64,000 bases of DNA. It comes from Adiantum capillus-veneris (lineage: Eukaryota > Streptophyta > Polypodiopsida > Polypodiales > Pteridaceae). Where the stretch lies: the NCBI GenBank assembly GCA_014529385.2, contig CM043944.1, positions 66,168,895-66,232,894 on the forward strand, in the 5' to 3' direction. Positions 22,416 to 32,842 of this stretch are shown here, piece after piece (within the stretch, counting starts at the first letter, position 1; each line of letters opens with the position of its first letter). A program made the position numbers and the translations under genes. A model generated the notes under the pieces. It ran no database searches, was not told the origin of the DNA, and worked only from the letters and a program-made list of their open reading frames with translations.

Positions 22416-22813
22416 TTATTAGTGGTTAATCCCTCTCTAATCTTGTATGATTTCCCTCTTTTGCTTGTGTGTGCATGTAGGTTTGATTGGAGTGTGGTTC
22501 TCGATAGATCTATGTGTGTGTGCTTGCGATTAGTATGTTGCATGATAGGATTAGTGTTGTGTGTGTCTTGCAATTGTAGTGTGTGTGACTGGGTTGATTG
22601 GAGGTGAAGAAAAGTGGATGTGGAGATAGCGCTTGATTGCGGCTCAGCTCCTCCATAGTCCGAGAAGATCACCTCATAGAGTTAACCATTTTTGTTGCCA
22701 TGATTAGCTCACTAACTGTGTGAGTGTTTCCATGCCCTTGCTGGGTAGCTCATCCCTCCGTATTGGCAATTTTGTTGGTCATTGGAGTTATTGCAACAAT
22801 GGAACCCCCAATA
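22416..22813 (+). repeat. 3' LTR of the outer element, 5'-truncated
   Basis: It matches 6,385-6,775 along its length, with about 88% identity by eye. The first ~530 bp of the LTR are absent; the copy begins right at the CACTA end. The last bases CCCCCAATA correspond to CCGCCAACA of the 5' LTR. Confidence 0.8.
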
Positions 22814-22920
22814 GTATGGGTCGGGACCGACCAAATCATATATGATGACCATGAGACTTTGCACAAAGGGGTGTGAGCACCATTCAACCACTCTTAAAAA
22901 GTCACACATCCATTTTATAT
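22814..22920 (+). repeat. Remainder of the third 180-bp unit
   Basis: From GTATGGGTCGGGACC onward it follows units 1 and 2 (for example ATGACCATGAGACTTT and GGTGTGAGCACCA), then decays after about 100 bp. It is the right side of the insertion site. Confidence 0.75.
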
Positions 22921-23335
22921 TAGAATCTATATGGTTTTCTCTAATGACTATCTACAGGGGCATTTGTATAGTCCTCTACATTGGCATCCATATGGTTATC
23001 TAAATATAGTGCTATCCTTTTTCCATAGATCACATGTATATGATAGTCTATATGGTCAATACTATTCTAGTCTATATGGCCAGTTCTATGATCTTCTACA
23101 TAGGGATACATATGGTCATCTATATGGTTGATGCTATGATCCTCTATATGGTTTCTTATAGGATTGCTCCAAGCCTTTTTAAATCGTTCTTTGTATGGTT
23201 AACTAGATTATATTATTTTCTATATCATCATCTTTATTGTTGCATATAAGGTCAACCAGATTGGTGTATACTTAGACAACTAGCTCATCATCGTCTATAT
23301 GGACAACTAGATTTTTATCAACTAAAGTTTAAAAA
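22921..23335. repeat. Degenerate CTATATGG-word repeat
   Basis: The word (C/T)TATATGGT or CATATGGT recurs at least ten times. Two overlapping frames in it read as strings of Y-M-V; this is a by-product of the repeat, not a gene. Confidence 0.6.
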
Positions 23336-23336
23336 G

Positions 23337-23337
<1 letters not shown>

Positions 23338-23387
<50 letters not shown>

Positions 23388-23418
23388 TGTCTTTATTTCT
23401 GTCACCAGGGGGATCCAG

Positions 23419-23450
<32 letters not shown>

Positions 23451-23578
23451 CCCCGAAGGTTGGAAATAGATGTATTTTTGGATATGAATATGTATATAAT
23501 TTGTATATAGTTTTACAAAAAATGATATGATATTTATTATGTGGTAGAGAAACTCTTATACACATTTATTGGGGGGGG

Positions 23579-23630
<52 letters not shown>
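23338..23630. repeat. (CT)n, a 28-base G run, and G10-(GA)n
   Basis: (CT)n at about 23,338-23,384; 28 consecutive G at 23,420-23,447; ten G at 23,571-23,580 followed by (GA)n to about 23,628. CT-rich and GA-rich blocks face each other about 200 bp apart and could pair. Confidence 0.9.
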
Positions 23631-23635
<5 letters not shown>

Positions 23636-23780
23636 GGAAAAAGAGTCTCAATAGAGACAAGGAGTGACAAAGATTTGATCCACTCATTCTCTGAGCTAGA
23701 GACTCAGTACAATTCTCGTCAAAAAGCCCATGCATGCATGTGGGTCCATGTTCAATCATCTCTCCAAGTCTCATTGAGTG

Positions 23781-24200
23781 CCACGTAACTTGCCGGGTTG
23801 CATGGAATGAAAATGGTTGGAGACGTGTCCACGTAACTCACCGAGTTACGTGGACTTATGACATGTAAGCCATGTCATTGTTGAGATTTTTTGCAAGAAG
23901 GCATCCATGTAACTCACTGAGTTACATGGCATGCCTAGGTAGCAATCTAGTAGGCTTTGCCATGTAGCTTGCCAAGTTATGTGGCTTGCTTATGTTGGCA
24001 TATCCACGTTACTCGGTGAGTTATGTTGCAATGCCGTGTGTGTATCTACATGGAAATAACACGTCACCTTTGTGGCATGATCACACCACTCAGCGAGTTA
24101 CGTGGATCTTCTTACCAATAACTCTCCGAGTTCTATAGGTATGCCACCCAACACAATTTTCTGCTTCGGACACGAGGGTAACTCAGCGCAAGTTAGCCGC
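23781..24200. repeat. Array of ACGT-core palindromes
   Basis: At least seven imperfect palindromes of the form CCACGTAACTC-n-GAGTTACGTGG recur every 35-75 bp: near 23,781, 23,827, 23,904, 23,959, 24,004, 24,080 and 24,114, with a weak eighth at 24,174. The one at 23,827-23,855 is almost perfect over 29 bp. No gene is visible between 23,640 and 24,340. Confidence 0.75.
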
Positions 24201-24454
24201 ATTGAGGAGGTCATGCTTGGGTGCAGACTGTGGAAAGTTAGTACACTCTATCTTGCATACACCCTATAGTGGCACTCTTGAGTTTTCCTATTCCCTTTCA
24301 CTCACCCCCTGTTCTTATCTTGTCATCGAATAATTCAATCATCTATTTTGTACAATGAATTTAAGAGAGATTTAAGTTTTGTGTCTCTAATTGTCTTAAT
24401 CGTGTTTGAATTGTTTCAATGGTTTAAATTTTACTGTAAATTCTTCATTGGTGG

Positions 24455-25154
24455 AGGGATTGGACATCACTTATGGTATTCAACTTTGTTGATAGTACTG
24501 GCAAGAACCAAAGCATCAATTGCACAACTATTACTACCGAGAGAAGTCAAAGGGAAAAAATTCTACACATCACTGGTAGCACTGACATCCATCAAACATC
24601 AAATACATGACTACTAATATCAAAAGAAACCGAAGAAAAAAAGTAGACAAACAGCGGGAAACATCCACATCAAGCAAGAATAGTTAATACTACTAGTAGG
24701 ACAATCGATCAATCAGTACTATTGAACTAATGTGTAGACTCAATATTCCATCAGTAGCATCGGTGGAATGATAATGCCCATACTATCGGCACTCAACTTT
24801 ACATAAATGCCATTTTTGACTTCCAAAAAAACCAAATCTCAATTTTGAAATTAATAAGTAAATGTATTGTACAGGCAATATAAAAAAAAGACAAAGAAAA
24901 AAGGATACAAACAGACGAAAACATCGATATCAAGCAAGGATAGTTAATACTACTAGTAGAAACTAAACTAGTTCTAGTTGACAAACCGATTGATTAGTAC
25001 TATTGGTACTAATGTGTAGACTCAATATTCTATCGGTAGCACCGGTGGCATGACAATGCCCATACTATCGGCACTCAACTTTTTACATAAAATGCCATTT
25101 TTGACTTCCAAAAAAAGAACCCAATACCAATTGTTAAATTAATAAGTAAATGTA
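24455..25154. repeat. Two tandem copies of an older dispersed repeat
   Basis: Copy 1 is about 24,455-24,862 and copy 2 (5'-shortened) is about 24,878-25,154. Both carry TAATACTACTAGTAG, ATGTGTAGACTCAATATTC, CCCATACTATCGGCACTCAA and AAATGCCATTTTTGACTTCC in this order. A third copy is at 30,810-31,260. No coding content. The LTR element at 25,155 is inserted into the end of copy 2. Confidence 0.75.
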
Positions 25155-25620
25155 TGTTAGCAGCGGGGCTAACACAGACTACACCGGTTATGCATCAAGC
25201 GGGAGACATCTATGGATGTCAAAATATTTCCCACACACTTTGTATAAGTTTTCGGCTCGCTTGGAGTTCCAAATTTGTATATGGTAGTTTGAGGGCTCAA
25301 GCTTAAACCCATAGTAGAAGGGATTGTGGAGAAAGCCCTTAAAAGGAAGCCTTTAGGCAAGGAGGCTTCATTCTTGAGTATCCACTCTTGAGGATCCACT
25401 TTTGAGAGCTCCCTCCCTGCCTAAAGGCTTCCTTTTAAGGGCTTTCCCCACAATCCCTTCTACTATGGGTTTAATCTTGAGCCCTCAAACTACCATATAC
25501 AACTTTGGAACTCTAAGTGAGCCCAAGGCTTATACAAAGTGTGTGGGAAATATTGTGACATCCATAGGTATCTCCCGCTTGATGCATAACCGGTGTAGCC
25601 TATGTTAGCCACTGCTAAGA
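25155..25620. repeat. Palindromic left LTR of the LARD-like element
   Basis: 25,155-25,363 and 25,412-25,620 are inverted copies of each other (about 90% by eye), with a ~48-bp centre that belongs to the left arm's LTR. Both arms match 29,740-29,998. The right arm ends CTGCTAAGA, where the intact LTR has CTGCTAACA, and then meets the polypurine tract. Confidence 0.85.
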
Positions 25621-25633
25621 TTCCCCCCTTCTT
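25621..25633 (-). other. Polypurine tract of the LARD-like element
   Basis: The minus strand reads AAGAAGGGGGGAA directly before the LTR start. Confidence 0.75.
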
Positions 25634-28600
25634 AATTTGGTTCATGTCCTTGTGTGCCGGTGAAGCAACACATGGTGACATGGTAGAAAGCAAGTCCATG
25701 GAATAAATGTTGAGCTGCAAAACATAAGAACAAGTAATGAGCATCAAAGGCCACCAAGAATGAGAACATAAAGCACAATGAACAGTAATGAAAAGTGAAT
25801 TTTTTGCTTCTAAAAGATGGGTGAATCATAGTAAAAAACTAAACAACATAAAGCAAAAAAACACCTAAAGTATCGTGAACATTAAACCACTTGAAATTTC
25901 AGATTTATGCATGAAACACAAGCAATAGATTATGACCCGAGGCTAATGCAAGTTCATAAACTTACTAGCCTAAAAACCTTGTGACCAATAATAATAAATC
26001 ATTCAAGTATAGCATGTCTACGGGCCATAAAAAAGCTCCTAATCTATTAGTACATTGTGAAAGCTTTTTGAAGCTCATGGAAGTTTTGATTTGATCATTC
26101 ATTGAAAACATTAAAGCACAATACAAGGCTACCACCCCAAGGCAAGTCTAGGTGTGACTCTCGGCTCCTTGAACCCTCAAGAAGGTGTTCCAAAAGCCTA
26201 CTAGCGTACCAGGGCGACGGCTAACCCTTATCAGCCCAGGGCATCGGTTTAGGGCCTTGACCAAGCGAGCCAAGGTGATTCCCCTCGCCTGCCAAATGCT
26301 AATAAGGCACTAGGCCTCACAAAGACACAACATAACATAGAGATTTTCTTTTCATGTGTCTTATAGCATTTTTGCTACTTTTTCTTGACACTTTGTTTCT
26401 TCATTGTTTTATTTTTTAGCACTTTTTTATTGCTTCCAACATGAGATGATTATGGCAATTGGACTAAAGGACTAAAGCCTAATCATAGCCCTAGGTCATG
26501 ACAAAAATTAATGGAGTATTAAAACTATCACTAAGGATATAGGACTAATGAGAAATGAACCTACATTAATTTAAGGCCAAGATCAATTACCTATGATTAG
26601 CACACATAAAACTATCACTAAGGATATAGGACTAATGAGAAATGAACCTACATTAATTTAAGGCCAAGATCAATTACCTATGATTAGCACACATAAAACC
26701 TAATTTTTTGAGAGTTAATTTTCACAAAGAAAAGTGTTGAAACTATAGTATGCTTAGCTTTTGAACATGAAAAAACCATAGCTTACAAAGAAAAATTACT
26801 TAAGCCAAGCATAGAGAATGAAGAGATAAACAAAAAAGAAAAATCATGGAAGGATTACACCTATTCATGCTCTTTGTGCATCCTTGAGCAAGCATCCCCT
26901 TTGTGTAGAGAAGCCTCTTGATCCTTTTTATTTGCAAAAGAAGATTTTTGAAGCTAAGCGTAAACACAAGCTACAAAAGCCATTTATTTGAAATCCAAAA
27001 GCACACAAAAAGCATTAATGAAAACGTAAAGCTAGGGTCTTGCATACCCGAATTTGCCAAAGGGAAAAAATCCAAGGGAAAAAAATGCCTTTGGTTATGC
27101 ACATGATGCTCTTTGTATCAAATTTATGCATACATAACACCCATGAGAGATAAAATGAGCTTCTACATAAGCAAATTTTGCAATTTTCACCATCTCTCAT
27201 GCGTGATTCAAAGTTGGATTTGTTTCTAGCTCAATGAAATATGGAGTTAAAATAGAACAAGAGCTGAAAATAATGCAATTTTTGAATGAAATGAAGTGGC
27301 TCTCAGTAGCCAAATTTTACAATTTAAAGCTTTCGAAAAAGTTGGCTAACAACTAGCTCACATGAAACTTTACAATTTTTTTAGAAGCAATGTATGAGCA
27401 AGAGATGATTGCAACTTGATGAAATGAAAATGAATGGCTCTTACTGGCCAAAGTTTGTACTTAAAGGCTCTCAAAAAAGTTGGGTAAACAGTAGCTGAAA
27501 ATGAAAAATTTAACTTTTGACCAAGCTATGAGCTAGCATATATACAACTTTTAATCCAAACAATTGGAATGGCTCTAATTAGCCAAATTTTGCATTATTG
27601 CAATGATGACCCCTTCTTCGATCAATGAAAGCCCCTTCAAAACAACTCACATGTTAGTGCTTTTAAGCATTTGTCATTTTAAGTAAGCATTAAAAGCATG
27701 CTGAATCACAAGCCCAAAAGTTTAATGCTCACTCTCAGCCATTAAAATAAGCTTAATTTTAGTGCTATGTCACGATTGTTGCATTCAAATTAAGCACGAA
27801 AATGTTCAAACAATGTCAAGTTTAAAATTTAATGCACACTTTTCACCAATCATGTATGCATCATCAATGTGGCTCACAAATGAAGCAATGTGAAATCCAA
27901 TCAAGCCAAGCACTAAAGATGATCAAGAATTATCAGAAATCACAAAGTCTAATGCAATCCATTCAATAAAAAAATCAATTTCATCCGCAACGGATGCATA
28001 AGTCCAATGCAAGTCCTCAATCATCAAGTGGACGTGGACCCATACAAATCAAAAGAGAGAAAGTGCTCTCTTGCAAAAAGCCCATTCTTGAGTGCATAGC
28101 TCCATCCAACCCCAACATCAAAGCAGTTCATGAGTCTCCATTTTTTAATGTCATTAATGCAATATTGTTCCTACAACCCATGAATAAAATTTTCATTTCG
28201 TCATAATGGAATGCTCCAATTTGAAACAAGCTCTCGGAGCTACCTTTTCAATGTATATCTCAGTTGTCGAAGTCACCCATTCGAGATTATGTGCACACAC
28301 ACTTGAATGTTTTGACAGTTTTTTTTTCCCTCTTTGGTGTATGCACACACACAATGATTTTTATGCACACACATGATTTCTTATTGCAAATCAAGCTTAA
28401 TCTTGACACAATCATATTTCATTAGTCAAAATTGAGTATGAATTTTATCCCAAAACAATCAAATTCGGTACAAAGTGTAGGTCAATTGGTCTACACACCT
28501 AATTTTAGCAATAAATTAGCAACACATTGGAATCAAATTAACCACTCAAAAATTGAATGGAGTAGGGCACTTACAATCGATTACATCCAAGCTAATCCTT

Positions 28601-29030
28601 ACTACACGTGATGATTTTATCATGCACACACATGTGTGGCTCTTCCAAATTAGCCCAAAAAATTTTGTAGGTCAAAATCAAACACTAAAATCATCAAATT
28701 AGGCATAAATTAGCACTATTAAGTTGATTAAAGTGATGATTACACCTTTAAAAAAGGGATTTCACATACTTTATACTTCAAATGTTAGTGGTTAGGTTAG
28801 CAAGGTTAGTAAAAATTAGCATGAAAATGAAGCAAAATTTGTAAGGGTTAGCATGAAATTGGTGAAATTGGAGATTTGGGGTATTCATAACTCAACATTA
28901 GCAGCAATTTCTAGCACAAACATCATCAAATCAAACTAAAAATTGAGTTACACACACTCAAAAACCGAGAAATCAGTAATGAAATTACTCTATTCTACAC
29001 ATCCTAAACTCACTAGCTTAGGTTATCGAT
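25634..29030 (-). other. Interior of the LARD-like element, no readable domains
   Basis: This interior is AT-rich. The longest frames (26,918-27,106 and 27,994-28,206, both +) are about 60-70 codons and look random. GGGAAAAAATCC-type words occur near 27,060. The leader side (28,280-28,400) is rich in ATGCACACACA words, like the reverse complement of the leader at 7,330-7,450. Confidence 0.6.
26521..26694. repeat. Perfect 87-bp tandem duplication
   Basis: 26,521-26,607 and 26,608-26,694 appear identical along the whole unit. The duplication must be recent compared with the decayed surroundings. Confidence 0.95.
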
Positions 29031-29047
29031 CCCTCACAACGGCGCCA
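29031..29047 (-). other. Primer binding site, tRNA-Asp type
   Basis: The minus strand reads TGGCGCCGTTGTGAGGG two bases after the LTR end ...CCCTACA. Confidence 0.85.
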
Positions 29048-29049
29048 AA

Positions 29050-29998
29050 TGTAGGGAGGCGTTGTAGCACGATCTAATCGCAACCCACAAATTGTCAAAT
29101 CGTGGATCGACAACCCGGCTAGGACATGGAAGCACGAGCATCGGATGAATGGAATAGAAGATTCAAGAGATCACCTCTCCATTGCAAGTAGAGATTAGCC
29201 ATGGCAAGACTATCTCTAAATCTATTTTAATCACTAATCAAACTATTCTTACAGACATCAAGCCCACCGAAGTCCGGCTTGCCATAGACTAGAAACCCCA
29301 AGCACACTAATGATAAGCACATGCTACTTACCACATGTCAATCATGACACTTCATCAATAGCTACTCACACAAAGTGAATGGTGCTAGAGCTTCGTAAAA
29401 CCTATCTACACACAAGCAAACAATAGGGTACACATACTAATTACAAGATTAAGACCCAACTTAATCAACCTAGTTAGTGATGCTAAATATCACAAATCGA
29501 ATGCTTGTGGAAGAAGAGGAGTGGTTACTAGAAAAAAGTACATACATCTTCCAAATCTAGAATAATGAAAGAGTAATACTACTTCATGACAAGATGAAAT
29601 GTAGAGAAGAAGTAGACTAATGAGAGAATAAGAATTAGATTAATCAAGAAGAGATTACACTAATTACAATGGTTAGCACTAGCCTCTCAAGCATAGAAAT
29701 TAAGCTCAAGGCTAAGCCAAAGAGTGAACACTCTAGAGACAGGGAGCTCTCAAAAGTGGATCCTCAAGAGTGGATACTCAAGAATGAAGCCTCCTTGCCT
29801 AAAAGCTTCCTTTTAAGGGCTTTCCCCACAATCCCTTCTACTATGGGTTTAAGCTTGATCCCTCAAACTACCATATACAACTTTGGAACTCCAAGTGAGC
29901 CCAAGACTTCTGCAAAGTGTGTGGGAAATATTGTAACATCCATAGATATCTCCTGTTTGATGCATAACAGGTGTAGCATGTGTTAGCCACTGCTAACA
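29050..29998 (-). repeat. 5' LTR of the LARD-like element (949 bp)
   Basis: On the minus strand it begins TGTTAGCAG and ends CCTCCCTACA. A 105-codon open frame on the + strand (29,669-29,986) recurs as shorter frames in both arms of the left LTR; it is part of the LTR, not a gene. Confidence 0.85.
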
Positions 29999-30003
29999 AT
30001 GTA

Positions 30004-30654
30004 TAGGAAGTCTACACATGAAATATAGATATACACTAATAGATTCAAAAATCTAAACTTTAGATCCTTAAAACTAAACCAAAGTACCCCAAAACCTCAA
30101 TGCTAACGATTGAACCTTTAAATGTCTCTTGTTAGTAGCGCCCTCTTAGGGAAGAGATTCACCCTCTCTTCATCTCAGATCTGCTGGTCCTTCTCGATGC
30201 TGATGTGAATCATGATGTTCCTGGTGGCCTCTGTTGATAGTGCAAGGCTCACCATAATAGCTTGATGTTGGTCTACTGTCTAGCTTCTCGAATTCTCCTG
30301 CAATGAAGGATACTAGTCCTCCTTACTTCAAAGACGTTCTACTCAGAGGATCTACCTAATGATGGGGACTTCGGGGCCCACCCTTAATATGGATTTATTC
30401 TTGGTAATTTATTTACTGTGCTCCTTGTATAGTTGTGTGAGTTTATGTTTTTGGGCTGGCCTCCCATGTTTGGGTCGGTATCTTGTTTTGAACCTAGACT
30501 GGCCGTTGTGTGTAACAGGGTTGTCTCTTTTGGATGGTCTGTTGTTATGATGGGCCCTCTTGGCACTTGATGTGCATGAGGTTATCTTCTCAATTTTTTG
30601 AATTTATGATTTATCTCTAACTCACCAATTCCATTGAGTACTTCCAAATATAAT
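30004..30654. other. Right flank of the LARD-like insertion, unassigned
   Basis: The first ~110 bp continue the older repeat interrupted at 25,154 and align with 31,250-31,440. The rest holds no recognisable gene; a 63-codon frame at 30,359-30,550 (+) has no recognisable homology. Confidence 0.5.
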
Positions 30655-30809
30655 ACAAACATTGAACATCATTAATTCATAAACCTTAAATCCTACTAAA
30701 CATAAGTCATGACTACTAAACCATAAACACCAAATCAAATAGCAAATAAAAAACCTTAAGCCTTAAGCTTTGAACCATAAACGACAAAACTAAAAACTCT
30801 AAACCATAT
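30655..30809. repeat. Degenerate telomere-like array
   Basis: Words such as AAACCTTAAA, AAACCATAAAC and AAAACTCTAAACC recur. Its start matches 31,446-31,500 and 38,876 onward (CATTGAACAT... followed by CCTTAAATCC). Confidence 0.6.
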
Positions 30810-31260
30810 GGATATAAAGTGGAGGGATAGGAAATCAATTTGCTATTCAACTTTGCCGATAGTACTGGTGAAAATCAAAGCATCAAATACTCAATGGGTG
30901 CTACCGAGACAAAAGCCAAAGGAAAAACACTATACAAAAGCTGGTAGCACCGGAATCCACGAATGCAAGCAACAAATACACAACCAATAATATTAAAGGA
31001 AGCCAAATAAATAAAAAGTATACAAACGACCGACAACATCACCATCAAGCAAGCATTAAATACATGGTTGGTACTATGAGCAATTGACAACCAGTTAGTA
31101 CTATCGCTAATAATGTGTAGATTTAATATTCCATTGGTAATACCAGTGTGAGATGAAAGTGCCCATACTATCGGCAATCAATTTTTTACATAAAATGCCC
31201 TTTTTTCCTTGCAAAAAAATTCAATCTCAATTTCTAAATAAATAAATAAATGTATGAGAA
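30810..31260. repeat. Third copy of the older dispersed repeat
   Basis: It follows the same order of blocks as 24,455-25,154 and continues past the point where that copy is interrupted. It thus preserves the empty insertion site near 31,240-31,260. Confidence 0.75.
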
Positions 31261-31745
31261 TTCTACTCATAAAGTATAGATAGACACTACAATATTCAAA
31301 ACTCTAAAACTTAAATCCTAAACCCTAAAGCAAATTACCCCAAACCATCAATACTAAACCCTAAACTGCAGTACCAAAAACCATCAATCCTAAAACCTAA
31401 ATAAAGGTACCCCAAACCATCAATGGTAACCACTGAGCCTTTGCACATTAAACATCATTAATTCATAAAACCTTAAATCCTACCAAACATGAGTCATGAA
31501 ACCTAAACCATAAGCACCAAACCAAACAACAAACAAAAAACCTTTACGATAAACACCAAACCAAAAACTCTAAACTATAAACATCAAACCAAAAAACTTA
31601 AACCCTAAACCATAAAGACCAAACCCTAAACCCTAAATCAAAACACTAAACAAAATGTTCTTAATCATCAACCATAATTCATAAAAGGAAAATAAAAAAC
31701 CTTAAACCTTAAATGTTAAACAACAAACCTTGAACCTAAATCTTT
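31261..31745. repeat. Degenerate telomere-like (AAACCCTAAA) array
   Basis: Runs of AAACCCTAAACC, ACCAAACCAAAAACTCTAAA and CCTTAAACCTT are interspersed. It is an interstitial array, not a chromosome end, because transposon sequence follows on both sides. Confidence 0.7.
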
Positions 31746-32088
31746 TTCTTTTTTTTGCAAAACTCACAATTGCGAGTGATTGTATTAAAAAGTCACCAAG
31801 AAAAATACAAATCCACCTCAAGCTCATGACGAGCCTTGAGAGACAGAAAGTTACGTGTACCTAGCAATGCACTATTCCCAATAACCCAATCCTTTATACA
31901 TCAAGGCTCGATTGAATGACGAGGGTCTCCCTACGCCAATCCTCCATATTTTGCCTTTTACCTATGTAAGGACATGGGTCGTATGGGTAAGGCCACCGGC
32001 ATGGCCGGATAGTGTGTACGCTAGGGAGAGGCAATAAGATAGCACGGTTGGGTGGAGACTAGCACACGCATTACCACCGCCCTTTCAC
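31746..32088 (+). other. Possible LTR end before a tRNA-Met-type primer site
   Basis: No coding content. The 3' part (31,975-32,088) resembles the sequence before the second primer site at 34,026 in its GGCATGG, GGGTGGAGACTAG and CCCTTTCAC-type words. LTR start not identified. Confidence 0.35.
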
Positions 32089-32100
32089 TGGTATCCGAGC
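32089..32100 (+). other. Primer binding site-like sequence (tRNA-Met type)
   Basis: TGGTATCCGAGC, one mismatch from the common TGGTATCAGAGC, follows CCCTTTCAC. It belongs upstream of the gag at 32,843. Confidence 0.5.
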
Positions 32101-32404
32101 TATTTTTGGCAGGAGTCGAAAAGCATGTGTGTGCGACGTGCTGCCTCTCTCCCAGGTCCCGCAGACAGCGACGTCTTCGCTGTGCAGCAAAAAGAAGACA
32201 TGCACATTTTCTTGTGTGCAGCGCGCATGGACAGAAAGCAATAGCTGGTCGCTTCTGCCCCACCTACACCATCCACAGCGCACGACCAAGGCGAGCGACC
32301 AAGGAAAACTCGATTGACAACCCTATGTCACCGAGGCTCCGAAGACTTCCATTAGCACTATTGGATGTGCGCATAGGAAGGCTCGCTTAACCCTTGCATG
32401 AAGG

Positions 32405-32467
32405 ACTAGGGTTGAACCCACCCCACGAGGTTAAGAGTCCAACACTTTACCATCAAGCTATTGACCC
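32405..32467 (-). other. tRNA-derived sequence (SINE head or tRNA pseudogene)
   Basis: On the minus strand an A-box-like TAGCTTGATGGT, an anticodon-arm-like TTGGACTCTTAACC (CTT, Lys-like) and a B box GGGTTCAACCC are in the right order and spacing. The 5' GGGTCAA does not pair with the bases after the B box, so it is not a functional tRNA. A SINE or pseudogene within the retroelement leader is likely. Confidence 0.5.
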
Positions 32468-32842
32468 TTGTTGTGTATAACAAGGAAAGATAGCATACTT
32501 GTGCTGAAAGGAAAACTAGGAGGAATGGGAAAGCTTCAAACTTCAAGGAAGTAGCTTCACCCTTCCTTTTCACTTCTTGAAGGAAGACAAGTTTTCCTCG
32601 AAAATTTCTTTTTTCCTCAAGGAGGTAGCTTCAAAGTGAACAAAAGCCTTCACAAAAACGACAAATTTTTGTGAAGAATCAACAAAGGTGTTCTTACAAC
32701 GAACGACACATGAAGCGCTCCAATTCTCGTAAGGCGAGGTTTGCATGCAACACAAATAGTGGAGCATACAAAACACAAAGACTTCAATCTCACAAGGTAC
32801 AAGTTGACGTATTTTTTTTGTCTTTCCGTTAGTGTGTGTTTA

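Larger units (their letters stand above)
5853..22813 (+). mobile_element. Outer nested LTR retrotransposon, tRNA-Asp primed
   Basis: The element begins TGTTAATTGAG after GTATG (5,848-5,852) and ends ...CCCCCAATA at 22,813 before GTATG (22,814-22,818), giving a perfect 5-bp target duplication. The bases before and after it rejoin collinearly with the neighbouring 180-bp unit, which confirms the insertion boundaries. Order on the + strand: 5' LTR, tRNA-Asp primer site, long AT-rich leader, gag with a CCHC knuckle, a nested minus-strand Ty1/copia element, an inverted block holding more gag and a retropepsin, a microsatellite-rich 3' part with a captured gene fragment and a CACTA end, and a 5'-truncated 3' LTR. 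I found no reverse transcriptase or integrase belonging to it. It is therefore non-autonomous or has lost pol. The Asp primer site and long leader recall Tat/Athila-type Ty3 elements (family knowledge). Confidence 0.8.
25155..29998 (-). mobile_element. Non-autonomous LTR element (LARD-like) with U3 sequence at both ends
   Basis: A 4,844-bp element flanked by the 5-bp duplication ATGTA (25,150-25,154 and 29,999-30,003). On the minus strand it has a complete 5' LTR (29,998-29,050), a tRNA-Asp primer site (29,047-29,031), a 3.4-kb AT-rich interior and a polypurine tract (25,633-25,621). The left LTR is not a normal copy: it is a palindrome made of two facing copies of the first ~210-260 bp of the LTR, so the element starts TGTTAG on the left and ends CTAACA on the right. 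No gag or pol domain is readable in the interior. It resembles a large retrotransposon derivative that would depend on proteins from a relative such as the outer element at 5.8-22.8 kb. Confidence 0.85.

Noticed and set aside
23034-23249. A membrane-like peptide with repeated Y-M-V
   Set aside because: It is a by-product of the CTATATGG-word repeat.
23781-24200. Regularly spaced palindromes resembling a CRISPR array
   Set aside because: Spacing is irregular, the repeats are degenerate, there are no cas genes, and the context is plant nuclear DNA.
25169-29986. A conserved small protein, because a ~65-residue peptide recurs three times
   Set aside because: The three copies are the same LTR segment in direct and inverted orientation, so the conservation is that of the LTR.
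30655-31745. A true chromosome end
   Set aside because: The telomere-like repeats are degenerate and lie between transposon sequences on both sides.
32052-32390. A 112-codon Arg-rich + frame with overlapping minus frames
   Set aside because: It lies right after a primer binding site, in a GC-rich leader. All frames are open by composition and no domain is visible.
32405-32467. A functional tRNA-Lys gene
   Set aside because: The acceptor stem does not pair and the sequence is embedded in a retroelement leader.
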